Origin: Galbibacter pacificus
GTDB taxonomy: Bacteria > Bacteroidota > Bacteroidia > Flavobacteriales > Flavobacteriaceae
Length of the DNA stretch: 64,000 bases
NCBI RefSeq assembly: GCF_029603165.1
Contig: NZ_JAQSVC010000001.1
Span: 62,001 to 126,000 of the forward strand
Reading direction: 5' to 3'
Made by a program: the position numbers and the translations under genes
Part shown: positions 45,884-54,432 of the stretch, piece by piece
How the letters are laid out: every line of letters starts with the position of its first letter
Numbering within the stretch: the stretch's first letter is position 1
Notes under the pieces: generated by a model
Databases searched by the model: none
What the model saw: only the letters and a program-made list of their open reading frames with translations
What the model was told of the DNA's origin: nothing

Positions 45884-47297
45884 ACAAGCAATAGCATTCC
45901 TCCTTTTTATATCGGGCATATGCACATATGCTCAAAACAAACAATTGCTGTACAATTTTACCGAAATCCCACAGTCGTTAATGGTCAATCCCGGCACCGC
46001 TATACAAAACAGAGGGTATTTTGGCATACCCGTGCTCTCGGGCATATATGTAAATGCAGGCTCAAGCAATATGTCGGTTTACGACCTTTTTGCTGATAAT
46101 GGCGTAGATTTTAACGCCAAGGTAAGCAATATGGTATATTCATTAAAGGCGGGGGACGTACAACGGGTTAACCAGCAATTAGAAGTGGTAAATATAGGCT
46201 TTAAAATAGGGGGGCATTTTGGTAAAAGTTACATTACCTTTGGCGCATACCAGGAAATAGATTTTTTTAACTATTGGCCAAAAGACCTAGCCATTTTAGC
46301 TTACGAAGGAAATGCCCCAAATATAGGTAGAGCCTTCAACTTATCGCACTTTAACGTAAAAGGAGAGCTGTTAACGGTATATCATGCCGGATACCATAAA
46401 AAGGTAAGCGACCGGTTTAGCTACGGGGTGCGCGGAAAAATATATTCCAGCATTATAGATTTTACTTCAACTAAAAATAGCGGTACGTTTATAACCACAG
46501 AGGGAGAAAATAACTTTTACAGGCATGCCTTGGTTTCAAATGTAGAAGTAAAAACTTCGGGCTATGCCAGTTTACGGGAAGACGACGTAAATGGTGGCCG
46601 GGACATTGTTAATAAAATGATGCCTAGGGCTTTTCTTGCCGGAAACTTGGGGCTGGGCATCGATTTTGGCATTACTTACAGCCCAAACGAAACATGGACT
46701 TACACGGCCAGTATTCAAGATTTGGGTTTTATATATCATAATAAAGACGTAGAGCGTTATACCTTAAAAGGGCAAGATGCTATTGAGGGTATAGAACTTC
46801 CGTTTGATGATATTTTTAACGATACCGGACTTTCCAACAATTGGCAGGAGCTTGTAGACGAGATAGAAGAAGCATTCCCCCGGGATACTATTCGGGATCC
46901 GTACACCACCATGAGGCCCGTAAAGTTAAATGCGGCCGCAATATATAATTTTGGGGGATACGCGGGAAAGAATGCGTGCGATTGTACTGCGTCTGGCTTC
47001 GATGGTTTGATAAATTCGGTAGGGTTACAGTTGTTTGCCGAAAAAAGGCCTAAACATCCCGAGGTAGCCCTTACCGCCTTTTACTACAGGAGGTTGGCAC
47101 AGGCATTGCGTATAAAGGCAACTTATACCGTCGATAAATTTTCAAAAAAGAACATCGGTCTTGGATTGTCAACGCATTTTGCTAACTTTAACTTCTATTT
47201 ATTGGCCGATAATTTGTTGGAATATTATAATTTAGCCAAAGCAAATAACGTATCAATACAGCTGGGATTTAACTATATATTCCCAATAAGAAACTAA
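45873..47297 (+). CDS. DUF5723 family outer-membrane protein
   Basis: This 474-residue protein starts with a signal peptide (LLFISGICTYAQ). The body is a likely outer-membrane beta-barrel of the DUF5723 family, with repeated amphipathic strands and the typical C-terminal FNFYLLADNLLEYYN followed by QLGFNYIFP. It resembles PorP/SprF-type proteins in general shape but is not clearly part of the type IX system. It lies between two unknown envelope genes, in a likely operon. Confidence 0.85.
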   Translation: MTNKQAIAFLLFISGICTYAQNKQLLYNFTEIPQSLMVNPGTAIQNRGYFGIPVLSGIYVNAGSSNMSVYDLFADNGVDFNAKVSNMVYSLKAGDVQRVNQQLEVVNIGFKIGGHFGKSYITFGAYQEIDFFNYWPKDLAILAYEGNAPNIGRAFNLSHFNVKGELLTVYHAGYHKKVSDRFSYGVRGKIYSSIIDFTSTKNSGTFITTEGENNFYRHALVSNVEVKTSGYASLREDDVNGGRDIVNKMMPRAFLAGNLGLGIDFGITYSPNETWTYTASIQDLGFIYHNKDVERYTLKGQDAIEGIELPFDDIFNDTGLSNNWQELVDEIEEAFPRDTIRDPYTTMRPVKLNAAAIYNFGGYAGKNACDCTASGFDGLINSVGLQLFAEKRPKHPEVALTAFYYRRLAQALRIKATYTVDKFSKKNIGLGLSTHFANFNFYLLADNLLEYYNLAKANNVSIQLGFNYIFPIRN

Positions 47298-47309
47298 AAT
47301 TTTTTTTAA

Positions 47310-48104
47310 ATGAAGAAGCTATTATTTTTAGGGTTGGTTTTTATGTCAATTTCAATCCTTGCACAAGAAAATGTAAACAACTACAAATACATTATCGTTC
47401 CAAAAAAGTTCGATTTTTTAAAGGAAGCAAATAAATATAGGGTCAATACCTATACCAAGTTTATGTTCGAAAAGGCTGGCTTTAACGCCATTTATGACGA
47501 CCAAAAACCGGCCGACCTATTGGCAAACCCTTGTTTGGGCCTAAAGGCAAACGTACTGGATAACTCCAACCTGTTTACAACCAAAATGAACGTCACCTTG
47601 GAAAATTGCCAAGGGGCCATTATATACACTTCAGACGAAGGGAAAAGTAAAATAAAGGAATATGAAGGCGCATACCAGGAAGCCCTTGAAAATGCTTTTG
47701 TTTCCATTAAAGGCCTAAACTATAACTACCAGCCCGTAGAGAACACCCAAGTATACGTTCCCTCGCAAACCAATACCGTTCCCGCAACAACAGCGGCGGT
47801 GGCGGTTACGGCAAACACGGCTGCCAATCAGGCAACAAACGTAACACCACAAACCACGGCACCGGCAACGGCCACTTCAGTAGAAACCAATAGCAACACC
47901 CTGTTCGCGCAACCTATAAACAACGGTTACCAATTGGTAGACACCACGCCAAAGGTTGTTTTTAAAATAACAAAAACCACGCAGCCAAACTATTACATCA
48001 TTCAGGACAAAAATGGTTTCCTTTATCAAAAAGATGGCAAATGGATAGCCGAATATTACGAAGGCGACGAGCTAAAAAAGCAGGAACTGCAAATAAAGTT
48101 TTAG
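47310..48104 (+). CDS. Exported protein with Thr/Ala/Pro-rich linker, function unknown
   Basis: This 264-residue protein has a signal peptide (MKKLLFLGLVFMSISILAQ). The N-terminal domain (about 20-145; NVNNYKYIIVPKKFDFLKEANKYRVNTYTK) is linked by a Thr/Ala/Pro/Asn-rich low-complexity stretch (about 148-195) to a short C-terminal beta domain. It lies 12 bp after the DUF5723 gene, at the end of the operon. I do not recognise a family. Confidence 0.8.
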   Translation: MKKLLFLGLVFMSISILAQENVNNYKYIIVPKKFDFLKEANKYRVNTYTKFMFEKAGFNAIYDDQKPADLLANPCLGLKANVLDNSNLFTTKMNVTLENCQGAIIYTSDEGKSKIKEYEGAYQEALENAFVSIKGLNYNYQPVENTQVYVPSQTNTVPATTAAVAVTANTAANQATNVTPQTTAPATATSVETNSNTLFAQPINNGYQLVDTTPKVVFKITKTTQPNYYIIQDKNGFLYQKDGKWIAEYYEGDELKKQELQIKF

Positions 48105-48158
48105 GCATTCCGTATTAAAATAATTGCCCCCAAAGGGCATATAAATAAAAATGAACAA

Positions 48159-48194
48159 AAAACCTCAAGATTTTCATAGGTCTTGAGGTTTTTT
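48159..48194 (+). terminator. Terminator of the envelope operon
   Basis: A 12-bp perfect stem (48159-48170 with 48181-48192) with a 10-nt loop is followed by T residues. It sits 55 bp after the last gene. Confidence 0.85.
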
Positions 48195-48377
48195 CATTTC
48201 TACCAAAAAAAGATATAGAAAGGCGCACTAGCTATCCATACAGGCATATATAGAACAGGCAGGATAAATTGACATACCGGCACAAACCCAACTGCCAATG
48301 GTATCAATATACTATTTTGTAACCAAAATGGTCAATACATAGTCAAACCCTCAAAATCAATAATTAAAAACCAAGAA

Positions 48378-49457
48378 ATGAAAAACACATTCTTTTTAAA
48401 ATGCCTGTTAACAGTAACTTCTATTTTCTTCCTTAATTATCAATCTATTTGCCATGCCCAAAATATACAGTCCAATATAGATAGTTTGTTGCAAAAACAG
48501 TATCGCCCGCATGAAACCGGGGCCAGCTTCCTTATCGCCAAAAAGGGAAAGATTATATACAAAAAAGCATTTGGCCTCTCCAACCTTGAATTAAACGTTC
48601 CTATGGAGCCCGATAATGTTTTCGAAATCGGTTCCATAACAAAACAGTTTACGGCCATAGCCATTTTAATGCTCATGGAAGAAGGCAAATTGAATTTAGA
48701 AGACACCATAACCAAATTCATCCCAGATTATCCTCACGGAAATAAAATTACAATACATCATTTATTGACCCATACTTCTGGAATTAAAGACTTTACCAGT
48801 GTTGATGGATTGAATGAAATATCAAAAAAAGACATGACGCCAACAGCACTCATTAATTTTTTTAAAAACGAGCCAATGGACTTTTTACCGGGTCAACAAT
48901 ACAAATATTCAAACTCCGGTTACATTCTACTGGGTTACATAATAGAAACAGTCTCTGCAGAAAGTTATGCCCATTTTATTGAGCAGCATATATTTAAAAA
49001 ACTACAATTAAAAAACACCTATTATGCCAGCCATAAAAAAATTATAAACAACAGGGCTTCGGGATATCAAAAAAAAGACGGTAAGTATATAAACAATACC
49101 TACATAAGCTTCTCTTTGCCATACTCGGCAGGGTCCATTATGTCTACCGTAACCGATATGTACAAATGGAATCAGGCTATAAAGGACAACTTGTTAATCA
49201 GTAAACAAACCACCAAGAAAGCATTTACAAATTATACGTTAAACAATGGAACGCATATCGACTATGGCTATGGCTGGCACATTAAAACAAAAAACAACGT
49301 GCAGCGTTATGAGCATGGTGGTTCCATTTTCGGCTACAAGTCAATGGGGGTTTATTTGCCCGCGCAAGATATTTATGTAATCGGGTTGACCAACTGCAAC
49401 TGCAATTCGCCAACACAAATTACAAAGGAAATAGCCCAACTGGTTGCAGAAAATTAA
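48378..49457 (+). CDS. Serine hydrolase, class C beta-lactamase/DD-peptidase-like
   Basis: This 359-residue exported enzyme has a signal peptide (to about residue 28, QSICHAQ). The motifs are SITK (catalytic Ser86 and Lys89), YSN (near Tyr176), and HGG (near residue 313). The fold is that of AmpC/PBP4*-type serine hydrolases. Substrate could be peptidoglycan peptides, other peptides or esters; beta-lactam resistance cannot be inferred. It is monocistronic. Confidence 0.9.
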   Translation: MKNTFFLKCLLTVTSIFFLNYQSICHAQNIQSNIDSLLQKQYRPHETGASFLIAKKGKIIYKKAFGLSNLELNVPMEPDNVFEIGSITKQFTAIAILMLMEEGKLNLEDTITKFIPDYPHGNKITIHHLLTHTSGIKDFTSVDGLNEISKKDMTPTALINFFKNEPMDFLPGQQYKYSNSGYILLGYIIETVSAESYAHFIEQHIFKKLQLKNTYYASHKKIINNRASGYQKKDGKYINNTYISFSLPYSAGSIMSTVTDMYKWNQAIKDNLLISKQTTKKAFTNYTLNNGTHIDYGYGWHIKTKNNVQRYEHGGSIFGYKSMGVYLPAQDIYVIGLTNCNCNSPTQITKEIAQLVAEN

Positions 49458-49848
49458 ATTTAAATACAGGGGAAGCCGTTAAATTAAACACGACAACCAC
49501 TCAATCTTCAATACAAGAAATGGACTGTTTTATAGGAAGTTTTTCTGCTGAAGGCCTTCCTATAGGACATTTCATAAAAACAGCATAACAATCATTCAAA
49601 TTAAAAATCGTAAAATAAGGGTTATATGAACAAAAAGAAGAAGTAGATCGGTAAATAGGATTCTTACATGTTCATTTAGCATTCTCGCATGCGCCAAAAA
49701 GGAAATTTGTACCAACAAAAAAGGCGAGGGCACATTGGCTCAATACGTGGGCATTTGCAAGTGGGGCAATGTAAAAGTTACAGTAGTAAACAGGAGTTGT
49801 GTATATATTAGCACATACTACAATAAGCATATGGGCAAAGCATAATGC
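49458..49848. other. Intergenic region, inverted repeat, no gene seen
   Basis: This 391-bp stretch between convergent genes holds TATAGGAAG (49531-49539) paired with CTTCCTATA (49556-49564). No T run follows. No intact gene, tRNA or recognisable pseudogene was seen. Confidence 0.5.
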
Positions 49849-51126
49849 CTAATAGCCATATTTATTTTTCCAACGGTTCTTTAAAAAATCCCTTAAAGCA
49901 TTTTCTCGTTGGTTGTTCCCGGGATTGTAGAAAGTAGTGTTCTCCAATTTTTGCGGAAGAAACTCTTGCTCCACAAAATTATTGTTGTAACTATGTGCAT
50001 ATTTATAATCTTCGCCATAGCCAAGTTCTTTCATAAGTTTTGTAGGTGCATTTCTTAGATGAAGCGGAATAGAAAGGTCGCCTGTTTGCTTAACGGCCGT
50101 TACGGCCTTGTTAATGGCCTCGTAAGAAGCGTTGCTTTTTGGAGATGTGGCCAAATAAACTGCACATTGGCTTAAAATAATACGTGCTTCCGGATAACCA
50201 ATAGTGGTAACCGCTTGAAATGTATTGTTGGCAATAACCAGAGCAGTGGGATTTGCGTTGCCAATATCTTCAGAGGCGGCAATAAGCATCCTTCTGGCAA
50301 TAAATTTTACATCTTCGCCACCCTCTATCATACGGGCAAGCCAATACACGGCACCATTGGGGTCGCTACCCCTGATAGACTTAATAAAAGCCGAGACGAT
50401 ATCGTAATGTTGTTCGCCGGTTTTATCATAGCGTACAATATTCTTCTGTACCTTTTTCATTACCAAGCCATCGGTAATGGTAATGGCATCTTTATCTTCA
50501 GAATTAATAACCAGCTCAAAAATATTTAGCAGTTTTCTTCCGTCACCGCCAGAAAGCCTCAGCAGAGCCTCGGTTTCTTTTAAGTTAATGCTTTTTTCTT
50601 TCAGCAAACGGTCTTCTTCAATTGCCCGCTTCAAAAGTGCTTCCAGGTCTTCCTTGTTAAAGGCGTTCAAAATATAAACCTGGCAACGGGAGAGCAGGGC
50701 GGGAATTACCTCAAAGCTTGGATTTTCGGTAGTGGCGCCAATAAGCGTTACCCAACCTTTTTCAACGGCGCCCAAAAGCGAGTCTTGCTGCGATTTACTA
50801 AACCTATGAATCTCGTCTATAAACAAAATAGGGTTCTTGGCTGTAAAAAGTCCGCCACTTTGCTTTGCCTTGTCAATAACTTCCCGTATATCTTTTACGC
50901 CGCTGTTAATAGCACTCAAGGTATAAAAAGGCCTTTTGCTCTCATGGGCTATAATATTTGCCAATGTAGTTTTTCCGGTGCCGGGAGGGCCCCATAAAAT
51001 TAATGAAGGAATGGCCCCTTTTTTAATTTGGGACGTTAAAGAGCCGTCGTCGCCAACCAAATGTTTTTGACTAATGTATTCTTCTAAACTTTTAGGGCGT
51101 ATACGTTCTGCTAAAGGTTCATTCAT
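49849..51126 (-). CDS. rarA: Replication-associated recombination protein A (RarA/MgsA)
   Basis: RarA is an AAA+ clamp-loader-like ATPase that acts at stalled replication forks. The 425 residues have Walker A GPPGTGKT (46-53), Walker B FIDEIHRF (104-107 for DEIH), the sensor segment [14 protein letters not shown], and the C-terminal helical MgsA domain ([25 protein letters not shown] split at 265-289). It diverges from the rhomboid gene. Confidence 0.97.
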   Translation of the reverse strand: MNEPLAERIRPKSLEEYISQKHLVGDDGSLTSQIKKGAIPSLILWGPPGTGKTTLANIIAHESKRPFYTLSAINSGVKDIREVIDKAKQSGGLFTAKNPILFIDEIHRFSKSQQDSLLGAVEKGWVTLIGATTENPSFEVIPALLSRCQVYILNAFNKEDLEALLKRAIEEDRLLKEKSINLKETEALLRLSGGDGRKLLNIFELVINSEDKDAITITDGLVMKKVQKNIVRYDKTGEQHYDIVSAFIKSIRGSDPNGAVYWLARMIEGGEDVKFIARRMLIAASEDIGNANPTALVIANNTFQAVTTIGYPEARIILSQCAVYLATSPKSNASYEAINKAVTAVKQTGDLSIPLHLRNAPTKLMKELGYGEDYKYAHSYNNNFVEQEFLPQKLENTTFYNPGNNQRENALRDFLKNRWKNKYGY

Positions 51127-51222
51127 AATCCAAAATTACAATTATAACTACAAGGGCTCAACTATATTTCTGACAATTTATCAGTAAATTTAAACTGGTT
51201 CTAATTTTGATAGGGATTGGAC

Positions 51223-51987
51223 ATGCAAAAAGACGACAGTTTAAACTTTTCTTTATGGATGCTTATATACCCGCTCTTTTTTGGCCTTGCCATTTGGGGT
51301 GTGTATTGGTTTGAGTTAAACTTTGGCTTCGATTTTTCCGATTATGGAATATACCCACGGAGTTTTAAAGGGCTCAGGGGCATTTTTTTTAGCCCATTTA
51401 TCCATGGTTCCGTAAGTCATTTGTACAGCAACACCCTTCCTTTAATGATATTAAGTGCCGCACTTTTTTATTTTTATAACAAAATAAGTTGGAAGGTAAT
51501 TCTCTTGGGCATCCTTTTTAGCGGCCTGCTAACATGGTTCATCGGGAGGCCTTCTCATCATATTGGCGCTAGCGGACTTATTTACGTGCTGGTAAGTTTT
51601 ATATTTTTTAAAGGCATTATAGCCAAAAACAAACGTCTAATAGCATTGTCTCTGGTCACGGTTTTTTCATACGGCAGCATGTTCTGGTTTATATTTCCCA
51701 TAAAAGAAGAAATTTCCTGGGAAGGGCACCTTTCTGGGTTTATGGTGGGATTGGCACTAGCATTTATATTCAAAAACGAAGTCCTTCGCAAGGAAACATA
51801 CGAATGGGAGCACGAAGATTTTGACGAAGCCAGCGACCCTTTTTTAAAGCACTTCGACCAGGATGGCAATTTTATTGAAAATACAGTAGATGAAGCCGAA
51901 GCATTAGGGCAGGATAACAATTCTATATCGATTACCTATCATTATATTGAAAAGGGCAAAGAAAAAGATTCCAATGAATCAAAATAG
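51223..51987 (+). CDS. Rhomboid-family intramembrane serine protease
   Basis: This 254-residue membrane protease cleaves substrate helices in the lipid bilayer. The start is the ATG at 51223; the TTG at 51217 is an alternative. The catalytic Ser117 is in GASG and His169 is in EGHLSG, with HxxxN-like residues at HLYSN (66-70). Six membrane helices are visible, and the C-terminal tail of about 60 residues is acidic and probably cytosolic. TAATTTTG at 51202-51209 resembles a -7 box. The gene is convergent with rlmB. Confidence 0.92.
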   Translation: MQKDDSLNFSLWMLIYPLFFGLAIWGVYWFELNFGFDFSDYGIYPRSFKGLRGIFFSPFIHGSVSHLYSNTLPLMILSAALFYFYNKISWKVILLGILFSGLLTWFIGRPSHHIGASGLIYVLVSFIFFKGIIAKNKRLIALSLVTVFSYGSMFWFIFPIKEEISWEGHLSGFMVGLALAFIFKNEVLRKETYEWEHEDFDEASDPFLKHFDQDGNFIENTVDEAEALGQDNNSISITYHYIEKGKEKDSNESK

Positions 51988-52043
51988 AAAGGCCTTTAAA
52001 ACAAAAAAATAGAGAAAAGCCGGGTTATACAGGATAATTTGTT

Positions 52044-52778
52044 TTACAAACGTTGCCTTACCACTTCATACAAAAAAGCACCACAAGCCACCGAAACATT
52101 CAAAGACTCGATTTCCCCCAAAAGCGGCAGCTTTGCCTTTTGGTCAGCAACCTTTAGGATAGAAGGGGAGATGCCCGCATCTTCAGAACCCATTACAATT
52201 GCAGTTGGCAGTGAAAAATTGGCATCATAAACAGTGTTGTCTGTTTTTTCGGTAGCCGCAACAATTTGAATCCCCGACGCCTGCATATGGAAAACGGCAT
52301 CCTTAATATGGTCTACCTTGCAAATGGGCACTTTAAATACTGCCCCGGCCGAAGTTTTTACGGTATCGGCAGTAACGGGAGCCGCTCCTTTTTTCTGAAT
52401 AATTATCCCGTGCACGCCAGTGCATTCGGCGGTACGTATTATGGCACCAAAGTTTCGCACATCCGACAATTGGTCCAACAACAAGAACAATGGCGTAACA
52501 CCCGATTCTATAGTCTGCATAACCAAATTGTCAAGGTCGTGAAACTCAATGGGCGAAATATTGGCAACAACCCCTTGATGATTTTTTTTGGTAAGCCGGT
52601 TAAGCTTTTCAACGGGTACATAAGCTTTATTAATATCGTTTTTCTTGATAAGCTTGTCAAGCTCATGAAACAGGTTTCCTTGCAATCCTTTTTGAACAAA
52701 GACCTTATCTATTGTTTTACCCGATTGAATGGCTTCCATAACCGCGCGGATACCAAAAATTTGATAGTTGTTTTCCAT
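52044..52778 (-). CDS. rlmB: 23S rRNA (guanosine-2'-O)-methyltransferase, TrmH/SpoU family
   Basis: This SPOUT-family enzyme transfers a methyl group to a 2'-hydroxyl in 23S rRNA. The start is set at the ATG at 52776-52778 (MENNYQIFGIRAVMEAI), because the upstream frame to 52916 crosses an inverted repeat and a promoter box. The 244 residues include an N-terminal L30e-like RNA-binding part and the C-terminal SPOUT knot with NFGAIIRTAECTGVHGIII, VMGSEDAGI and LNVSVACGAFLYE. Specificity for G2251 is inferred from similarity in style to RlmB. Confidence 0.92.
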   Translation of the reverse strand: MENNYQIFGIRAVMEAIQSGKTIDKVFVQKGLQGNLFHELDKLIKKNDINKAYVPVEKLNRLTKKNHQGVVANISPIEFHDLDNLVMQTIESGVTPLFLLLDQLSDVRNFGAIIRTAECTGVHGIIIQKKGAAPVTADTVKTSAGAVFKVPICKVDHIKDAVFHMQASGIQIVAATEKTDNTVYDANFSLPTAIVMGSEDAGISPSILKVADQKAKLPLLGEIESLNVSVACGAFLYEVVRQRL

Positions 52779-52782
52779 GTGG

Positions 52783-52790
52783 CAAAAGTA
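52783..52790 (-). promoter_or_regulatory. Candidate -7 box close to the rlmB start
   Basis: The minus-strand read is TACTTTTG, matching TAnnTTTG, only 4 bp before the ATG. If active, the transcript would be almost leaderless. It also sits at the end of the 23-bp inverted repeat. No TTTG lies at the -33 position. Confidence 0.35.
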
Positions 52791-52848
52791 CATGATTTTT
52801 TTTATTGGGAATTTAGTAAAGCACTCAATATAAAAAATCATGTACTTT
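52785..52848. repeat. 23-bp inverted repeat upstream of rlmB
   Basis: The left arm (52785-52807) and right arm (52826-52848) are inverted copies differing at two positions, with an 18-bp spacer. Both contain AAAGTACATGATTTTTT. This could be a regulatory hairpin or a relic of a small mobile element. No T run marks it as a plain terminator. Confidence 0.7.
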
Positions 52849-52913
52849 CCTGAAGTGAAACCAAAATTCATACTTTTTTGAAATGGATTTTTTAGTTTTA
52901 CAGAAGAAAAGCC

Positions 52914-52946
52914 CATAAAAAAACCACCTCATCTCGAGGTGGTTTT
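52914..52946 (-). terminator. Terminator of the susCD operon 1
   Basis: An 11-bp perfect stem (52920-52930 with 52936-52946) is followed on the minus strand by a T run. It lies 40 bp after the SusD stop. Confidence 0.9.
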
Positions 52947-52985
52947 AATTTTATAAAATGGTTATGTTTTTTTTACTAATAAATA

Positions 52986-54422
52986 TTAGTTAACATCCCA
53001 GAATAGCTTAGTGGTTTGATTGTCGCCACCAATAGCATCTGAAGCGGCAGACCAATTAGCTTCATTAAGGTTTTGTTCGTTTATAGGGTATGTATACCTT
53101 GTTGGGATGGGATTTTCACTAGAAACAGGTAAAGTAAACATGTTTATGTCGTACTTTCTCCAAACAGTCCATCCTTCAAAACCTCTGTTGTACATGGCAA
53201 TCCAAAATTGATTACCAATCTTTTCTCTCCAGTCAGCTCCCGGTGCAGTTGCATATGCCACTTCTGGCATGGCTAGATATGCACTCGCATCACCTGCATT
53301 CCAATATTCAAATGAAGCGGTAATACCTTCTTCATAGAATTCTTCAACAGTGCCTCCTACATTGTAAGATCTAGCAGCGGCTTCAGCTAAATAGAAAGAA
53401 ACTTCTGCATAATCCAATAAGTCTCCAGGATATGTTGGCTCTAACATAACAGGTCCTATATGTGTATAGGAGTTAAAGTTGTTGTTATCTCCATAAGGAC
53501 CACCTTCGTATGTATCTGCTCCTAAGTTATCATCAAAATATACCATTCTTCTTGGGTCATCAAGTCCATTCATGAAATCAACAATGGTACTTGCTACCAC
53601 AAAGTCAGATCTACCAGATTGAACTAAGTCTACCCAAAGTGGATTGGTATTAGGTGCAAAGCCTTGATATGGTATAAGTGCATTATCTTCATTTGAGGTA
53701 AATACACCCGCAGCTACAGCAGCTTCAACTGTTTGTTGGGCAAGAGATGGATTTACGTCACTTAACCTGATACCTAGTCTCAATTTTACAGAATTAGCAA
53801 ATTTTGACCATTGTGCCATATCGCCTTCATATATCTGGTCTTCATCCATATAGCCGCTTCCAGTTTGAAAATCAGGAATAACAGTATTGATTCTGCTAAT
53901 TAGATCTTCGTAGATAGTAGCTGCGTCATCGTATTCTGGAAGTGGGTAATTTTCGATATCCAATGCTTGAGTATAAGGAATATCCCCAAAACTATCTACT
54001 AATTGTTGCCATGTATAAATTGCCAATAGTTCTATTTGAGCTAAGCGGCCAGTTTTTTCAGAACTTGATAATTCAGGATCTTCCATAACTTTAGCTTTAG
54101 CATCTTTTAAATCGAACAATACATCACGATACATTTCACTCCAGTGATTTTGGGTGATATTTCTCCCATTTAAATCATAATTGGATTCGTCGATATATGT
54201 CGTTTCAGTCCAGTACTGAGATAACAACCTATAAACATTCAGGTTTACACTGGTGCTGGTCATTTGATCAAAAAGGCTCTTTGTAGCTGATGTGAAAAGA
54301 GCACCGGAGGCTACTTGCTGAGGATTTTTTGGGTCCTCGTTGTAGCTTTCATATTTATCATCGCTCTGACAAGATGATAGTACGAGAGCGATTGTGAATA
54401 TAGATACAAATATTTTTTTCAT
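52986..54422 (-). CDS. SusD/RagB-family outer-membrane lipoprotein 1
   Basis: This 478-residue lipoprotein caps a SusC transporter and binds its nutrient at the surface. The lipidated Cys is residue 18 (LVLSSCQSDDKYE), and the acidic residues just after it fit the surface-export signal of Bacteroidetes lipoproteins. The body is of the SusD-like type 2 group, helical with TPR-like units (IELLAIYTWQQLVDSFGDIPY). It is 10 bp downstream of its SusC partner and ends at a strong terminator. The nutrient is unknown, and no enzymes are encoded alongside. Confidence 0.92.
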   Translation of the reverse strand: MKKIFVSIFTIALVLSSCQSDDKYESYNEDPKNPQQVASGALFTSATKSLFDQMTSTSVNLNVYRLLSQYWTETTYIDESNYDLNGRNITQNHWSEMYRDVLFDLKDAKAKVMEDPELSSSEKTGRLAQIELLAIYTWQQLVDSFGDIPYTQALDIENYPLPEYDDAATIYEDLISRINTVIPDFQTGSGYMDEDQIYEGDMAQWSKFANSVKLRLGIRLSDVNPSLAQQTVEAAVAAGVFTSNEDNALIPYQGFAPNTNPLWVDLVQSGRSDFVVASTIVDFMNGLDDPRRMVYFDDNLGADTYEGGPYGDNNNFNSYTHIGPVMLEPTYPGDLLDYAEVSFYLAEAAARSYNVGGTVEEFYEEGITASFEYWNAGDASAYLAMPEVAYATAPGADWREKIGNQFWIAMYNRGFEGWTVWRKYDINMFTLPVSSENPIPTRYTYPINEQNLNEANWSAASDAIGGDNQTTKLFWDVN

Positions 54423-54432
54423 GATTAATTTT

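Noticed and set aside
52266-52853. 195-residue open frame on the plus strand
   Set aside because: It is antisense to rlmB and crosses the inverted repeat.
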